Source: Gammaproteobacteria bacterium (lineage in GTDB: Bacteria > Pseudomonadota > Gammaproteobacteria > Steroidobacterales > Steroidobacteraceae). From it: a stretch of 10,039 nucleotides of DNA. Position numbers and translations under genes: made by a program. The notes below the pieces were generated by a model. The model worked only from the letters and a program-made list of their open reading frames with translations, was not told where the DNA came from and did no database searches. Shown here piece by piece: positions 1-6,556 of the stretch (positions are counted from its first letter, which is position 1; the number at the start of each line of letters is the position of its first letter). The stretch spans positions 1-10,039 of the forward strand of contig JASHUC010000430.1 in NCBI GenBank assembly GCA_030040235.1, read 5' to 3'.

Positions 1-38
1 GGGAGCGCTTCTGGCAGGGGCGCGAGCGCGCGATCTGA
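1..38 (+). CDS. possible C-terminal tail of an upstream gene (partial)
   Basis: The frame beginning at base 3 reads ERFWQGRERAI and ends in TGA at 36-38, only 11 bases before the next gene's ATG. The short gap and same strand match the packing of the genes that follow, so this is plausibly the last 11 codons of a preceding operon member. Eleven residues are too few to assign a family. It could also be non-coding sequence that happens to be open. Confidence 0.35.
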   Translation, partial: ERFWQGRERAI

Positions 39-49
39 GGTATCCAGTC

Positions 50-835
50 ATGTCTTTCAAGCATCTCATCGTCGAGCACCGCGGCCGGGTGAGCTGGGTG
101 TATCTCAACCGTCCCCAGGCGCTCAATGCGATCTCCTACGAGTGCATGCGGGAGCTGCGCCGGGTGTGGATCGAGCTGCGCGATCGGGAGGAGACTCGCG
201 TGATCGTCGTCTCGGGCAAGGGGCGCGGTTTCTGCGCGGGCGCAGACCTCACCGATGCGCCGAGCCCGAGTGAGCGTCCCGGTCCACAGGCGCCGTTCCT
301 CGAGGAAGGCACGAAGATGGAGGAGGTGCTGCTCGCGCTGCCGAAGCCGGTGATCGCGGCGGTGAACGGCGTGTGCTGCGGCGGCGGACTCGAGCTTGCG
401 ATGATGTGCGACTTCATCGTGGCTGCCGCCTCGGCGAAGATCGGCGATGCACATGCCAATTTCGGCGCACTCCCCGGAGGCGGCGCGACGGTGCGCCTGC
501 CGCGCATCGTGGGCGCGAGCTGGGCGCGCTACCTCATGTATACGGGGGATCTGTTCCCCGCCTCCGAGATGGCCGCGATCGGGCTCGTCAACCGGGTCGT
601 GGAGGACGGGCAGCTCGAGATCGAGGTGCAGGCGCTCGGCGAGAAGATCGCGAGCAAGAGTCCGCTCGGCCTCAAGAGAATGAAGATGCTGATCAACGAC
701 GGGCTCGACATGCCTGCGGATCTCGCGATGAAGATGGAGAAGCTCGTCTCGGCCGAGCACATGCGCTCGAACGACGCCGCCGAGGGTGGCCGTGCGTTCA
801 AAGAGAAGCGCAAGCCCGAATTTCGCGGCGATTAA
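50..835 (+). CDS. enoyl-CoA hydratase/isomerase (crotonase) family protein
   Basis: This 261-residue protein has the usual length of a single-domain crotonase. Visible family signatures are the N-terminal LNRPQALNAI segment (19-28), the first oxyanion-hole loop GFCAGAD (60-66), the second oxyanion loop NGVCCGGGLELAMMCD (106-121) and the helix-start segment FGALPGGGAT (138-147). The family binds acyl-CoA thioesters and stabilises an enolate; typical reactions are hydration, isomerisation or C-C cleavage. By my alignment to rat mitochondrial hydratase, the first catalytic Glu is kept (E115), but the second, in the usual QPE motif, is His135 in GDAHANFG. Classical syn-hydration is therefore uncertain. 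The start is supported by TGAGGT at 36-41, eight bases before the ATG. The gene precedes a 3-hydroxyacyl-CoA dehydrogenase-like gene by 14 bases, which fits a beta-oxidation-type side-chain step. Family assignment is firm; the exact reaction is not. Confidence 0.93.
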   Translation: MSFKHLIVEHRGRVSWVYLNRPQALNAISYECMRELRRVWIELRDREETRVIVVSGKGRGFCAGADLTDAPSPSERPGPQAPFLEEGTKMEEVLLALPKPVIAAVNGVCCGGGLELAMMCDFIVAAASAKIGDAHANFGALPGGGATVRLPRIVGASWARYLMYTGDLFPASEMAAIGLVNRVVEDGQLEIEVQALGEKIASKSPLGLKRMKMLINDGLDMPADLAMKMEKLVSAEHMRSNDAAEGGRAFKEKRKPEFRGD

Positions 836-849
836 CCGGGAGTCAAACC

Positions 850-1623
850 ATGGATATCCGCAACAGCGTGGCCGTCGTGACGGGCGGCGCTTCGGGTCTC
901 GGCGAGGCGACGGCCGAACGGCTGCTCGCCGGGGGCGGCCGCGTCGGAATCTTCGACGTGAACGAGGAGCGCGGCCGGGCGCTCGCCGGCAAGCACGCCG
1001 GACGGGCGATCTTTGCGCGCGTGGATGTGACCGACGAGGCTTCCGCCCTCGCCGGGCTCGGAGCCGTGAAGTCGGCCTTCGGAGCGCTGCACATCTGCGT
1101 CAACTGCGCCGGTATTCCCGGCTTCGTGGGCCGAACCGTGAGCAAGAAGGGACCCTTTCCGCTCGCCGAGTTCGTCAAAGTGATCCAGGTGAATCTCATC
1201 GGCACGTTCAATGTGGCGCGGCTGGCGGCGGCCGAGATCCTCAAGAACGAGCCGAGCGGACCGAGCGCCGAGCGCGGAGTGATCATCAATACCGCCTCGC
1301 TCGCGGCGTACGACGGCCAGATGGGCCAGACCGCCTACTCGGCGAGCAAGGCGGGCATCGTCGGCCTGACGCTGCCGATGACGCGTGATCTCTCGCAATT
1401 CGGGGTGCGCGTATGCGCGATCGCGCCGGGCCTCTTCGAGACCCCGATGGGCGCCGGCGTTCCCCCGGAAGTGAAGACGCGGCTCGTCGAGACGCTCGAG
1501 TTTCCCAAGCGCATGGGCGCGCCCGCGGAGTTTGCGGCCCTCGCCGCCCACATCGTCGAGAACGCGTATCTCAACGGGACGGTCATTCGCATCGATGCGG
1601 GCACACGCGCGCCGCCGCGGTAA
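850..1623 (+). CDS. SDR dehydrogenase, 3-hydroxyacyl-CoA dehydrogenase type II-like
   Basis: This 257-residue classical short-chain dehydrogenase has the cofactor motif TGGASGLG (11-18), Asp36 at the end of beta-2 (IFDVN) indicating NAD rather than NADP, NCAG (85-88), Asn115, and the catalytic set Ser150, Tyr163 (YSASK) and Lys167. Beyond generic SDR motifs, it shares stretches typical of the HSD17B10/type II 3-hydroxyacyl-CoA dehydrogenase branch: GVIINTASLAA (143-153), GQTAYSASKAGIVGLTLP (159-176), IAPGLFETP (191-199) and LNGTVIRIDAG (241-251). That branch oxidises 3-hydroxyacyl-CoA to 3-ketoacyl-CoA, and some members oxidise hydroxysteroids. The start ATG follows GGGAG at 838-842 with a 7-base spacer; a longer upstream reading would overlap the crotonase. 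It probably acts on the product of the preceding gene. The true acyl substrate is inferred, not visible. Confidence 0.93.
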   Translation: MDIRNSVAVVTGGASGLGEATAERLLAGGGRVGIFDVNEERGRALAGKHAGRAIFARVDVTDEASALAGLGAVKSAFGALHICVNCAGIPGFVGRTVSKKGPFPLAEFVKVIQVNLIGTFNVARLAAAEILKNEPSGPSAERGVIINTASLAAYDGQMGQTAYSASKAGIVGLTLPMTRDLSQFGVRVCAIAPGLFETPMGAGVPPEVKTRLVETLEFPKRMGAPAEFAALAAHIVENAYLNGTVIRIDAGTRAPPR

Positions 1624-1632
1624 AATGGCTGC

Positions 1633-2616
1633 GTGAAACTCGCTAGCTTCAACGCGAAGGGGCGCGACCGGCTGGGCGCCGCGGCGGGCGAGGGCGAGCT
1701 CATCGATCTCGCCGAGGCCGCCTCTGCGGCAGGCGCCGAGCGCGAGCTGCCTGCCTCGGCCGATATGATCACCTTGATCGAGGCTGGCGAGGCGGCGCTC
1801 GGCGCCGCACGCGGTGCCATCGAGCAGGCGCTTGCGCGCCCTGCCAGCGTGCCGCGCTACCGCGCGACCGAGATCCGCTGGCATCCTCCCGTGCGCCGGC
1901 CCTCGAAGCTCGTATGCCTTGCGCTCAACAACAGCGCGAATGCGGACCGCATCCTGAGCGGACCGAAGCACCCCGCCTCCTTCATCAAGGGTGCGAACGC
2001 GTTGACCGGACATGGCGAACCTATCCTCATCAAGCGAGCCTACGGCCGGTGTCATCCGGAGCCCGAGCTCGCCGTGGTGATCGGCCGGCGCGCGAAGGAG
2101 ATTCGCGCCGAGGAGGCGGAGCGCTATGTCTTCGGCTACACGATTCACAACGACATCACCTCCCCGACGATGCGCGGTCAGGATACCTTCCACTATCGCG
2201 CAATCCATCCCGCGGCGGACGATCCGGCGCGGATCGAGTACGTGGACACCTGGGTGAGCTACCCGGGCCGCTACAAGGGAAGCGATACCTTCTCGCCGCT
2301 CGGTCCGTGGCTGGTCACTCGCGAGGAGATTCCCGATCCCCATGCCCTGACCGTGACCTGCCGGCACAAGGACGAGCTCGTGACCGAGGACTCGACGGCG
2401 AACCTCTTCTACAAGATGCCGGAGGTGCTTGCGTTCCTCTCCCGGTTCATGACACTGCTGCCGGGCGATGTCGTCTCGCTCGGCACCGCGCTCAAACGCT
2501 CCGGACCCGGCACGCGCGCCGTGCAGAACATCGAGCTCGACAAGCTCGGCGGTCCCGTCTCCGTTTCCATCTCCGGGATCGGGACGCTCACGAATCCCGT
2601 GGAGATCCTGCCGTGA
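1633..2616 (+). CDS. fumarylacetoacetate hydrolase (FAH) family protein
   Basis: This 327-residue protein has the FAH C-terminal domain from about residue 90 on. Visible elements are FIKGANALTGHGEPI (117-131, usually FIKPPTALVG-like), the metal-binding E-x-E in HPEPELAVVIG (Glu143, Glu145), Asp174 in FGYTIHNDIT completing the divalent-metal site, the FSPLGPWLVT segment (220-229) and LPGDVVSLGT (276-285). Family members hydrolyse, decarboxylate or isomerise oxo-acids from meta-cleavage and homoprotocatechuate pathways. Placed directly before a LigAB-type dioxygenase, this one likely processes the ring-cleavage product. The N-terminal 80 residues are a poorly conserved cap. The GTG start follows the SDR stop by 9 bases with no clear Shine-Dalgarno, and an in-frame TAA at 1621 rules out any earlier start. 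It overlaps the next gene by 4 bases. Hydrolase versus decarboxylase cannot be decided here. Confidence 0.92.
   Translation: MKLASFNAKGRDRLGAAAGEGELIDLAEAASAAGAERELPASADMITLIEAGEAALGAARGAIEQALARPASVPRYRATEIRWHPPVRRPSKLVCLALNNSANADRILSGPKHPASFIKGANALTGHGEPILIKRAYGRCHPEPELAVVIGRRAKEIRAEEAERYVFGYTIHNDITSPTMRGQDTFHYRAIHPAADDPARIEYVDTWVSYPGRYKGSDTFSPLGPWLVTREEIPDPHALTVTCRHKDELVTEDSTANLFYKMPEVLAFLSRFMTLLPGDVVSLGTALKRSGPGTRAVQNIELDKLGGPVSVSISGIGTLTNPVEILP
2601..2604 (+). promoter_or_regulatory. Shine-Dalgarno supporting the ligA-like GTG start
   Basis: GGAG lies inside the end of the FAH gene, eight bases before the GTG at 2613. It supports the GTGA overlap start for the dioxygenase alpha subunit over the downstream ATG codons, which would remove a conserved N-terminal helix. 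Confidence 0.55.
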
Positions 2617-2975
2617 AGGGCTCCGAGCATCGCTTCGCACACCCCTCGCCGGGAACCTATCTGCTCACGGTCTCGCTTGCGCAGCAGGGCTACCGGCTGA
2701 GTGCGTTCTGCCGCAGCCTCATGAGTCCTGCCAACCGCGCTGCGTTCAAATCCGGCGAAGAGCGCTACATGCGCGAGTTCGGACTCGAAGCGAACGAGGC
2801 CGCGCTGGTGCGGGATCGCGACTGGCTCGGCATGGTGCGGTACGGCGTCAATCACTTCCTCGTGTTTCGCGCCGCAGGCGTCTTCGGGGTGGGGCTCGCG
2901 GGGACGGCCGCGCAGATGCGCGGGGAGACACTCGAGGAGTTCAAGCGGACTCGCCGGGTCTGGGAAGAGCGTTGA
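2613..2975 (+). CDS. ligA: extradiol dioxygenase alpha subunit, LigA-like (protocatechuate 4,5-dioxygenase family)
   Basis: This 120-residue all-helical small subunit is recognised by its family core: a helix with FCRSLMSPANRAAFKSGEE (32-50), YMREFGL (52-58) and DRDWLGMVRYGVNHFLVF (68-85). In Sphingobium LigAB the alpha subunit packs over the beta-subunit active site and helps close the substrate pocket; it is not itself the metal carrier. Its position directly before the beta gene is the canonical A-then-B order. It begins with GTG inside the FAH stop (GTGA, 4-base overlap) and ends in TGATG, sharing one base with the beta-subunit ATG, so 1:1 coupled synthesis is likely. Gallate dioxygenases of this group carry the two domains fused, so separate subunits favour a protocatechuate 4,5-dioxygenase-like enzyme, but the substrate is not proven. 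Confidence 0.9.
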   Translation: MKGSEHRFAHPSPGTYLLTVSLAQQGYRLSAFCRSLMSPANRAAFKSGEERYMREFGLEANEAALVRDRDWLGMVRYGVNHFLVFRAAGVFGVGLAGTAAQMRGETLEEFKRTRRVWEER

Positions 2976-3814
2976 TGGCGCGCGTGATCGGAGGGCTCGG
3001 CTCGCCTCACGCTCCGGCAGTCGGCGCGGCCGTTGACCGCCACGACGAGCAATCACCGTACTGGAAGCCCCTGTTCGACGGCTACCGGCCGATGCGCGCC
3101 TGGCTCGAGCGTGTCCGGCCCGATCTTGTGATTCTCTTCTCGAACGATCACTTCACGTCTTTCTTTCTCGATACGGTCCCGACCTTCGCGATCGGCGTCG
3201 CCGCCGTGCACGAGATCGCCGACGAGGGCTGGGGCAGGCGCCCGCTGCCGCCCGTCCCGGGCGACACCGAGTTCGCCTGGCACCTGTGCCGCTCGCTCGT
3301 CGATGAGGGTTTCGACCCTACCGTCTGCCATCGCCTGCCACTCGATCACGGTTGCCTTTCGCCGCTCAGCGCTTTGTTCAGCTGGACGCCGCAGTGGCCC
3401 GTGCGCGTCATTCCCATTCTGGTGAACGTGCTGCACTTCCCGATCCCGACTCCGGCGCGCTGCTTTCAACTCGGTCAAGCCGTGCGTCGCGCCGTCGCGA
3501 GCTACGAGGAGGATCAGAAGGTCGTCGTGCTCGGAACGGGAGGCCTGTCGCATCAGCTCGCCGGCGAGCGCTTCGGCTACATCAATCCCGAATGGGATGC
3601 GGAGTTTCTCGACCGGCTCGAGCGCGATCCGCAGTCGCTCGCCGAGCTGACGCACCTGGACTTCATCGAGCGCGGGGGAAGTGAAAGCGTCGAGGTGATC
3701 CTCTGGCTCGCCATGCGCGGAGCTCTGTCGCGCAAGGTGCGCTGCTCGCACCGCAACTACTATCATGCAACGCTGACCGGCTACGCGCAGGCGATCTACG
3801 AGGATACCGAGTGA
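2975..3814 (+). CDS. ligB: extradiol dioxygenase beta (catalytic) subunit, LigB-like
   Basis: This 279-residue class III (LigB superfamily) ring-cleavage dioxygenase carries the non-haem Fe(II) site. It opens with GGLGSPHAPAVG, placing His12 exactly where LigB has its first ligand. His59 (FSNDHF, 55-60) matches LigB His61, His193 (GTGGLSHQLAG, 187-197) matches catalytic His195, and Glu240 (SESVEVILWLAMRGAL, 236-251) matches Glu242. The constant offset of two makes the alignment convincing. LPLDHGCLSPL (121-131) is another family block. The expected reaction is O2-dependent meta (extradiol) cleavage of a catechol-type ring such as protocatechuate, gallate or 3-O-methylgallate. The ATG overlaps the alpha stop by one base and follows a GGGAAGAG purine stretch; the 3' end overlaps the next GTG by 4 bases. 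The usual 4,5-pathway partners (LigC, LigI, LigJ, LigK) are not in this window, so product processing may differ. Confidence 0.93.
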   Translation: MARVIGGLGSPHAPAVGAAVDRHDEQSPYWKPLFDGYRPMRAWLERVRPDLVILFSNDHFTSFFLDTVPTFAIGVAAVHEIADEGWGRRPLPPVPGDTEFAWHLCRSLVDEGFDPTVCHRLPLDHGCLSPLSALFSWTPQWPVRVIPILVNVLHFPIPTPARCFQLGQAVRRAVASYEEDQKVVVLGTGGLSHQLAGERFGYINPEWDAEFLDRLERDPQSLAELTHLDFIERGGSESVEVILWLAMRGALSRKVRCSHRNYYHATLTGYAQAIYEDTE

Positions 3815-4956
3815 AGATCAGCGCCGATCGCATCCTCACGACGCACGTCGGGAGTCTCCCCCGCTCCGAGCGCATCACCCAGCTGCTGCTCGCGAAGGAG
3901 CGCGGCGAGCCGTACGACTCGGGCGAGTTCGAGCGCGCCGCGCGCGCTGCGGTCATGGAGATCGTGGCGCATCAGGTTCAAGTCGGAATCGATGTGGTGA
4001 GCGACGGGGAGACCTCCAAGATCGGGTACGCCACCTACATCAAGGACCGGCTCTCGGGCTTCGGCGGAGAGGTGGCCGCGCGAGCGCACCTCGATCTGCG
4101 AGATCACCCGGACCTGCGTCGCAGGATGACCGCCTTCACGGGGCCGCAGACCTTTCGGCGCCTGTGCTGCACGGGACCCGTCGCGGTCAAGGACGCCCGA
4201 GCCGCCGAGCTCGACATCGCGAGCTTTCGCGCGGCGCTCGAGCGTACCCCGCCGACGGATGCCTTCATGAATGCGGCCTCGCCCGGCGTGGTGTCCTCCT
4301 TTCAGCCCAACCGGTACTACCCGACCCACGAGGCGTACGTCGAGGCGGTGGCCGAGGTGATGCGCGCGGAATACGAGGCCATCGTCGCCGCGGGCATCGT
4401 GCTGCAGCTCGACTGCCCGGATCTCGCGATGTCGCGCCATACCGGGTTCCAGGATCTGAGCGAGGAGCAATTCGTGCATCGCGCCGCACATCACGTGGAG
4501 GCGCTCAATCACGCGCTGCGGAACATTCCGGCCGGCGCGGTGCGCATGCACGTGTGCTGGGGCAATTACGAGGGACCGCACGATCACGACATCCCGCTCG
4601 AGAAGATCCTGCCGATCCTGCTCCGGGCCAAGCCGCAGACGATCTCGTTCGAGGCCTCGAACCCACGGCACGCGCACGAGTGGGCGGTCTGGCGGGCCGC
4701 CGCGCTTCCGGACGACAAGGTGCTCATTCCCGGCGTTCTCGACTCGTCCACCAATTTCGTCGAGCATCCCGAGCTCGTGGCACAGCGAATCTGCACCTTT
4801 GCCGACATCGTCGGGCGCGAGCGCGTGCTCGCCGGCACCGATTGCGGATTCGGCACGTTCGCCGGTTACGGCAAGATCGATCCCGGCGTGGCGTTCAAGA
4901 AGCTGCGCTCGCTCGTCGAGGGCGCAAGAATCGCGACCGCGCGCCTGTGGCGGTGA
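3811..4956 (+). CDS. MetE C-terminal-domain-like zinc methyltransferase (cobalamin-independent methionine synthase II family)
   Basis: This 381-residue protein is about half the length of full MetE and matches only its catalytic barrel. Family marks are the N-terminal TTHVGSLPRS (10-19), VSDGETSK (63-70) and LQLDCPDLAM (198-207). The zinc site is intact: His247 and Cys249 (RMHVCWGNYEG), Glu281 (ISFEASNPRHAHE) and Cys345 (GTDCGFGTF), matching the His-x-Cys...Glu...Cys set of MetE. The family activates a thiol on zinc for methyl or alkyl transfer; epoxyalkane:coenzyme M transferase is a related non-methionine example. The polyglutamyl-folate-binding N-terminal half of MetE is absent. The gene is coupled by a GTGA overlap to the LigB-like gene, with AGGA at 3801-3804 six bases before the GTG. 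The context argues for a catabolic methyl or alkyl transfer, perhaps O-demethylation, rather than methionine synthesis. The acceptor and donor are unknown. Confidence 0.85.
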   Translation: MKISADRILTTHVGSLPRSERITQLLLAKERGEPYDSGEFERAARAAVMEIVAHQVQVGIDVVSDGETSKIGYATYIKDRLSGFGGEVAARAHLDLRDHPDLRRRMTAFTGPQTFRRLCCTGPVAVKDARAAELDIASFRAALERTPPTDAFMNAASPGVVSSFQPNRYYPTHEAYVEAVAEVMRAEYEAIVAAGIVLQLDCPDLAMSRHTGFQDLSEEQFVHRAAHHVEALNHALRNIPAGAVRMHVCWGNYEGPHDHDIPLEKILPILLRAKPQTISFEASNPRHAHEWAVWRAAALPDDKVLIPGVLDSSTNFVEHPELVAQRICTFADIVGRERVLAGTDCGFGTFAGYGKIDPGVAFKKLRSLVEGARIATARLWR

Positions 4957-5405
4957 GCACCGGGCGGGAGCGCGTCGCCGAGATCGAGCGCACCTGCGCG
5001 CGGCTCGTGCTGCGCTCCATCCGCGCGTTCGACGAGCGTGACTGGCCGGCCTACGCGCGGCTCTTCACCGAGGACGGCGTTTTCGTTCGCGCCAACGAGC
5101 CGAGCGCGCCGCTCGTCGGCCGCGCCGCCATCGAGAGCGCGCTCTGCGCACGGCCGGCCAGTCGCCTGACCGTGCACCTCTGCACGAACATCGAAATCGA
5201 CGTGCTCGATGCGCAAAGCGCAGAAGGCCGCTGTTACCTGTTGCTCTACAGCGGGGACGCCTCGGATCCGGAGGCGAAGGCCGCGCGGCCCGCGGATTCC
5301 ACTCAGCGTATCGGCGAATATCGCGATCGGCTGGTGCGAACCGCCGAGGGCTGGAAAATCGCGCGGCGGGTCGGAAAGCTCATTTTCGAGGCGCGCGGCC
5401 CCTAG
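4953..5405 (+). CDS. SnoaL-like / NTF2-fold protein (first of three)
   Basis: This 150-residue protein has the layout of a small alpha+beta cone-fold protein: an N-terminal helix (about 5-28), the WPAYARLFTEDGVFVRANE segment (31-49) where helix 3 leads into the first strand, a GRAAIESAL helix (56-64), then strands around VHLCTNIEIDVL (74-85), RCYLLLYSG (93-101) and EYRDRLVRTAEGWKIARR (122-139). This is the pattern of SnoaL_4/NTF2-like domains, which include cyclases, isomerases, dehydratases and the small subunits of ring-hydroxylating dioxygenases. No catalytic set can be named. I chose the GTG at 4953 because its GTGA overlap with the MetE-like stop copies the other operon junctions; an in-frame GTG at 4947 would add two residues. 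No good Shine-Dalgarno is seen. Its TAG stop shares CTAG with the opposing racemase gene. Confidence 0.8.
   Translation: MSTGRERVAEIERTCARLVLRSIRAFDERDWPAYARLFTEDGVFVRANEPSAPLVGRAAIESALCARPASRLTVHLCTNIEIDVLDAQSAEGRCYLLLYSGDASDPEAKAARPADSTQRIGEYRDRLVRTAEGWKIARRVGKLIFEARGP
5402..5405. other. overlapping convergent stop codons (CTAG)
   Basis: The palindrome CTAG supplies TAG to the plus-strand SnoaL-like gene (5403-5405) and TAG to the minus-strand racemase gene (5404-5402). No intergenic space remains, so any transcription terminator must lie inside the opposing coding region, and the two transcripts probably overlap at their 3' ends. Confidence 0.9.
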
Positions 5406-6556
5406 TCACCGCTGATCGCTCGAATGAGATGAGGCTCGAGGCCCCATCGCGCCAGCAGCTCCCCGCTCGGCCGCCCTTCCTTGGGCGCATGCCCCGTGAC
5501 CGTCGCTGAAAAGCGCGGCGCCGCAGCGGGCGTCGGTCGCTGCCCCACGAAAAGACCGCGGGCGCGGTTGTGCGGGTGTGCCGGGGCTTCGGCCATGGAA
5601 AGCACCGGAGTGACGCAGGCGTCCGTCCCCTCGAGAAGCCGCGTCCATTCGTCACGCGTCTTGGACTTGAAGGCCGCCGCGAATTTCTCCCGCAGCACAG
5701 GCCAGCCGGACTGCTCCTGCCGCGGGGGTAGCGTGCGCTCATCGAGGCCCAGCGCATCGAGCAGCGCGCGATAGAACTGCGGTTCCATCGCACAGACGAC
5801 GACGTACTTGCCGTCCGCCGTCTCGTAGGTGCTGCCGAACGGACAGCCGCCGTCGAGCAGATTGGACCCGCGCTCGTCGGTCCACAACCCATGGTTGCGC
5901 AGCGTATAGACCATGCCCATGAGCGAGGCCGCTCCATCGAGCATAGCCGCATCGACCACCTGGCCCTGACCTCCGCCGCGCACGTGCAGCAGGGCGGCGA
6001 GGACTCCCATCGCGAGGTACAGCGCGCCGCCACCGAAATCGGCGACGAGATTGAGTGGCACGCAAGGGGGTTGTCCCCGGTATCCGATCGCATGCAGCGC
6101 TCCGGTGAGTGCGAGGTAGTTGGGATCGTGCCCCGGAGCCTGCGCGAGCGGACCGCTCTGTCCCCAGCCCGTCATGCGTCCGATCACCAGGCGCGGATTC
6201 GCCGCGAGGCACACGGCAGGCGCAAGTCCCAGACGCTCGAGGACGCCGGGCCGAAAACCCTCGATCAGCGCATCGGCGTGCTGCAGGATCTTCAGAAGCT
6301 GCTCGCGGCCGCCGCTCGCCTTCAGATCGAGCACGAGACGACTCCGGCCGCGCCACACGGGGTCCTCGGTCTGCGGCACGGGAAACGCCGCCGGCCCCTG
6401 GACGGGTGGGGCAATGCGCAGAACCTCCGCCCCCATGTCGGCGAAGAGCATGGCGCAGAACGGCGCCGGGCCGAGCGCGGCGAGCTCGACGATGCGCACT
6501 CCGTGCAGGGGTCCACCTGTGCGCTGCGGGTAGGTCGCATCGGTCGGCCCAGTCAT
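5402..6556 (-). CDS. CaiB/BaiF family, alpha-methylacyl-CoA racemase-like
   Basis: This 384-residue protein starts with the CoA-transferase III domain signature GPLHGVRIVELAALGPAPF (15-33) and MGAEVLRI (41-48). Within this superfamily it sits in the racemase branch: TGWGQSGPLAQAPGHDPNYL (129-148) with His143, NLVADFGGGALYLAMG (169-184) with Asp173, and Glu258 (CAMEPQF, 255-261) align at a constant offset of 17 with His126, Asp156 and Glu241 of the Mycobacterium tuberculosis racemase MCR. The expected role is interconversion of (2R)- and (2S)-2-methylacyl-CoA esters so that branched chains, including sterol or bile-acid side chains, can enter beta-oxidation. Real CoA transferases use a catalytic Asp instead of this triad, so transferase activity is less likely. 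The ATG is backed by a strong AGGAGA. The gene converges on the operon, and its stop overlaps the SnoaL-like stop. Confidence 0.9.
   Translation of the reverse strand: MTGPTDATYPQRTGGPLHGVRIVELAALGPAPFCAMLFADMGAEVLRIAPPVQGPAAFPVPQTEDPVWRGRSRLVLDLKASGGREQLLKILQHADALIEGFRPGVLERLGLAPAVCLAANPRLVIGRMTGWGQSGPLAQAPGHDPNYLALTGALHAIGYRGQPPCVPLNLVADFGGGALYLAMGVLAALLHVRGGGQGQVVDAAMLDGAASLMGMVYTLRNHGLWTDERGSNLLDGGCPFGSTYETADGKYVVVCAMEPQFYRALLDALGLDERTLPPRQEQSGWPVLREKFAAAFKSKTRDEWTRLLEGTDACVTPVLSMAEAPAHPHNRARGLFVGQRPTPAAAPRFSATVTGHAPKEGRPSGELLARWGLEPHLIRAISGD

Noticed and set aside
373..849. In-frame extension of the SDR gene upstream into the crotonase
   Set aside because: The extension is Arg-rich nonsense overlapping a well-supported gene. 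The ATG at 850 has a good Shine-Dalgarno and starts directly before the Rossmann fold.
832..2640. Very long open frame (602 codons) on the minus strand
   Set aside because: It lies antisense to the SDR and FAH genes, both with full family motifs. Its sequence is Arg/Gly/Ala/His-rich with no recognisable domain, as expected for a mirror frame in G+C-rich DNA.
3796..4767. Minus-strand open frame of 323 codons
   Set aside because: It is antisense to the MetE-like gene, has no recognisable motifs and has a biased Arg/His/Gly composition; it is a shadow of the real gene.
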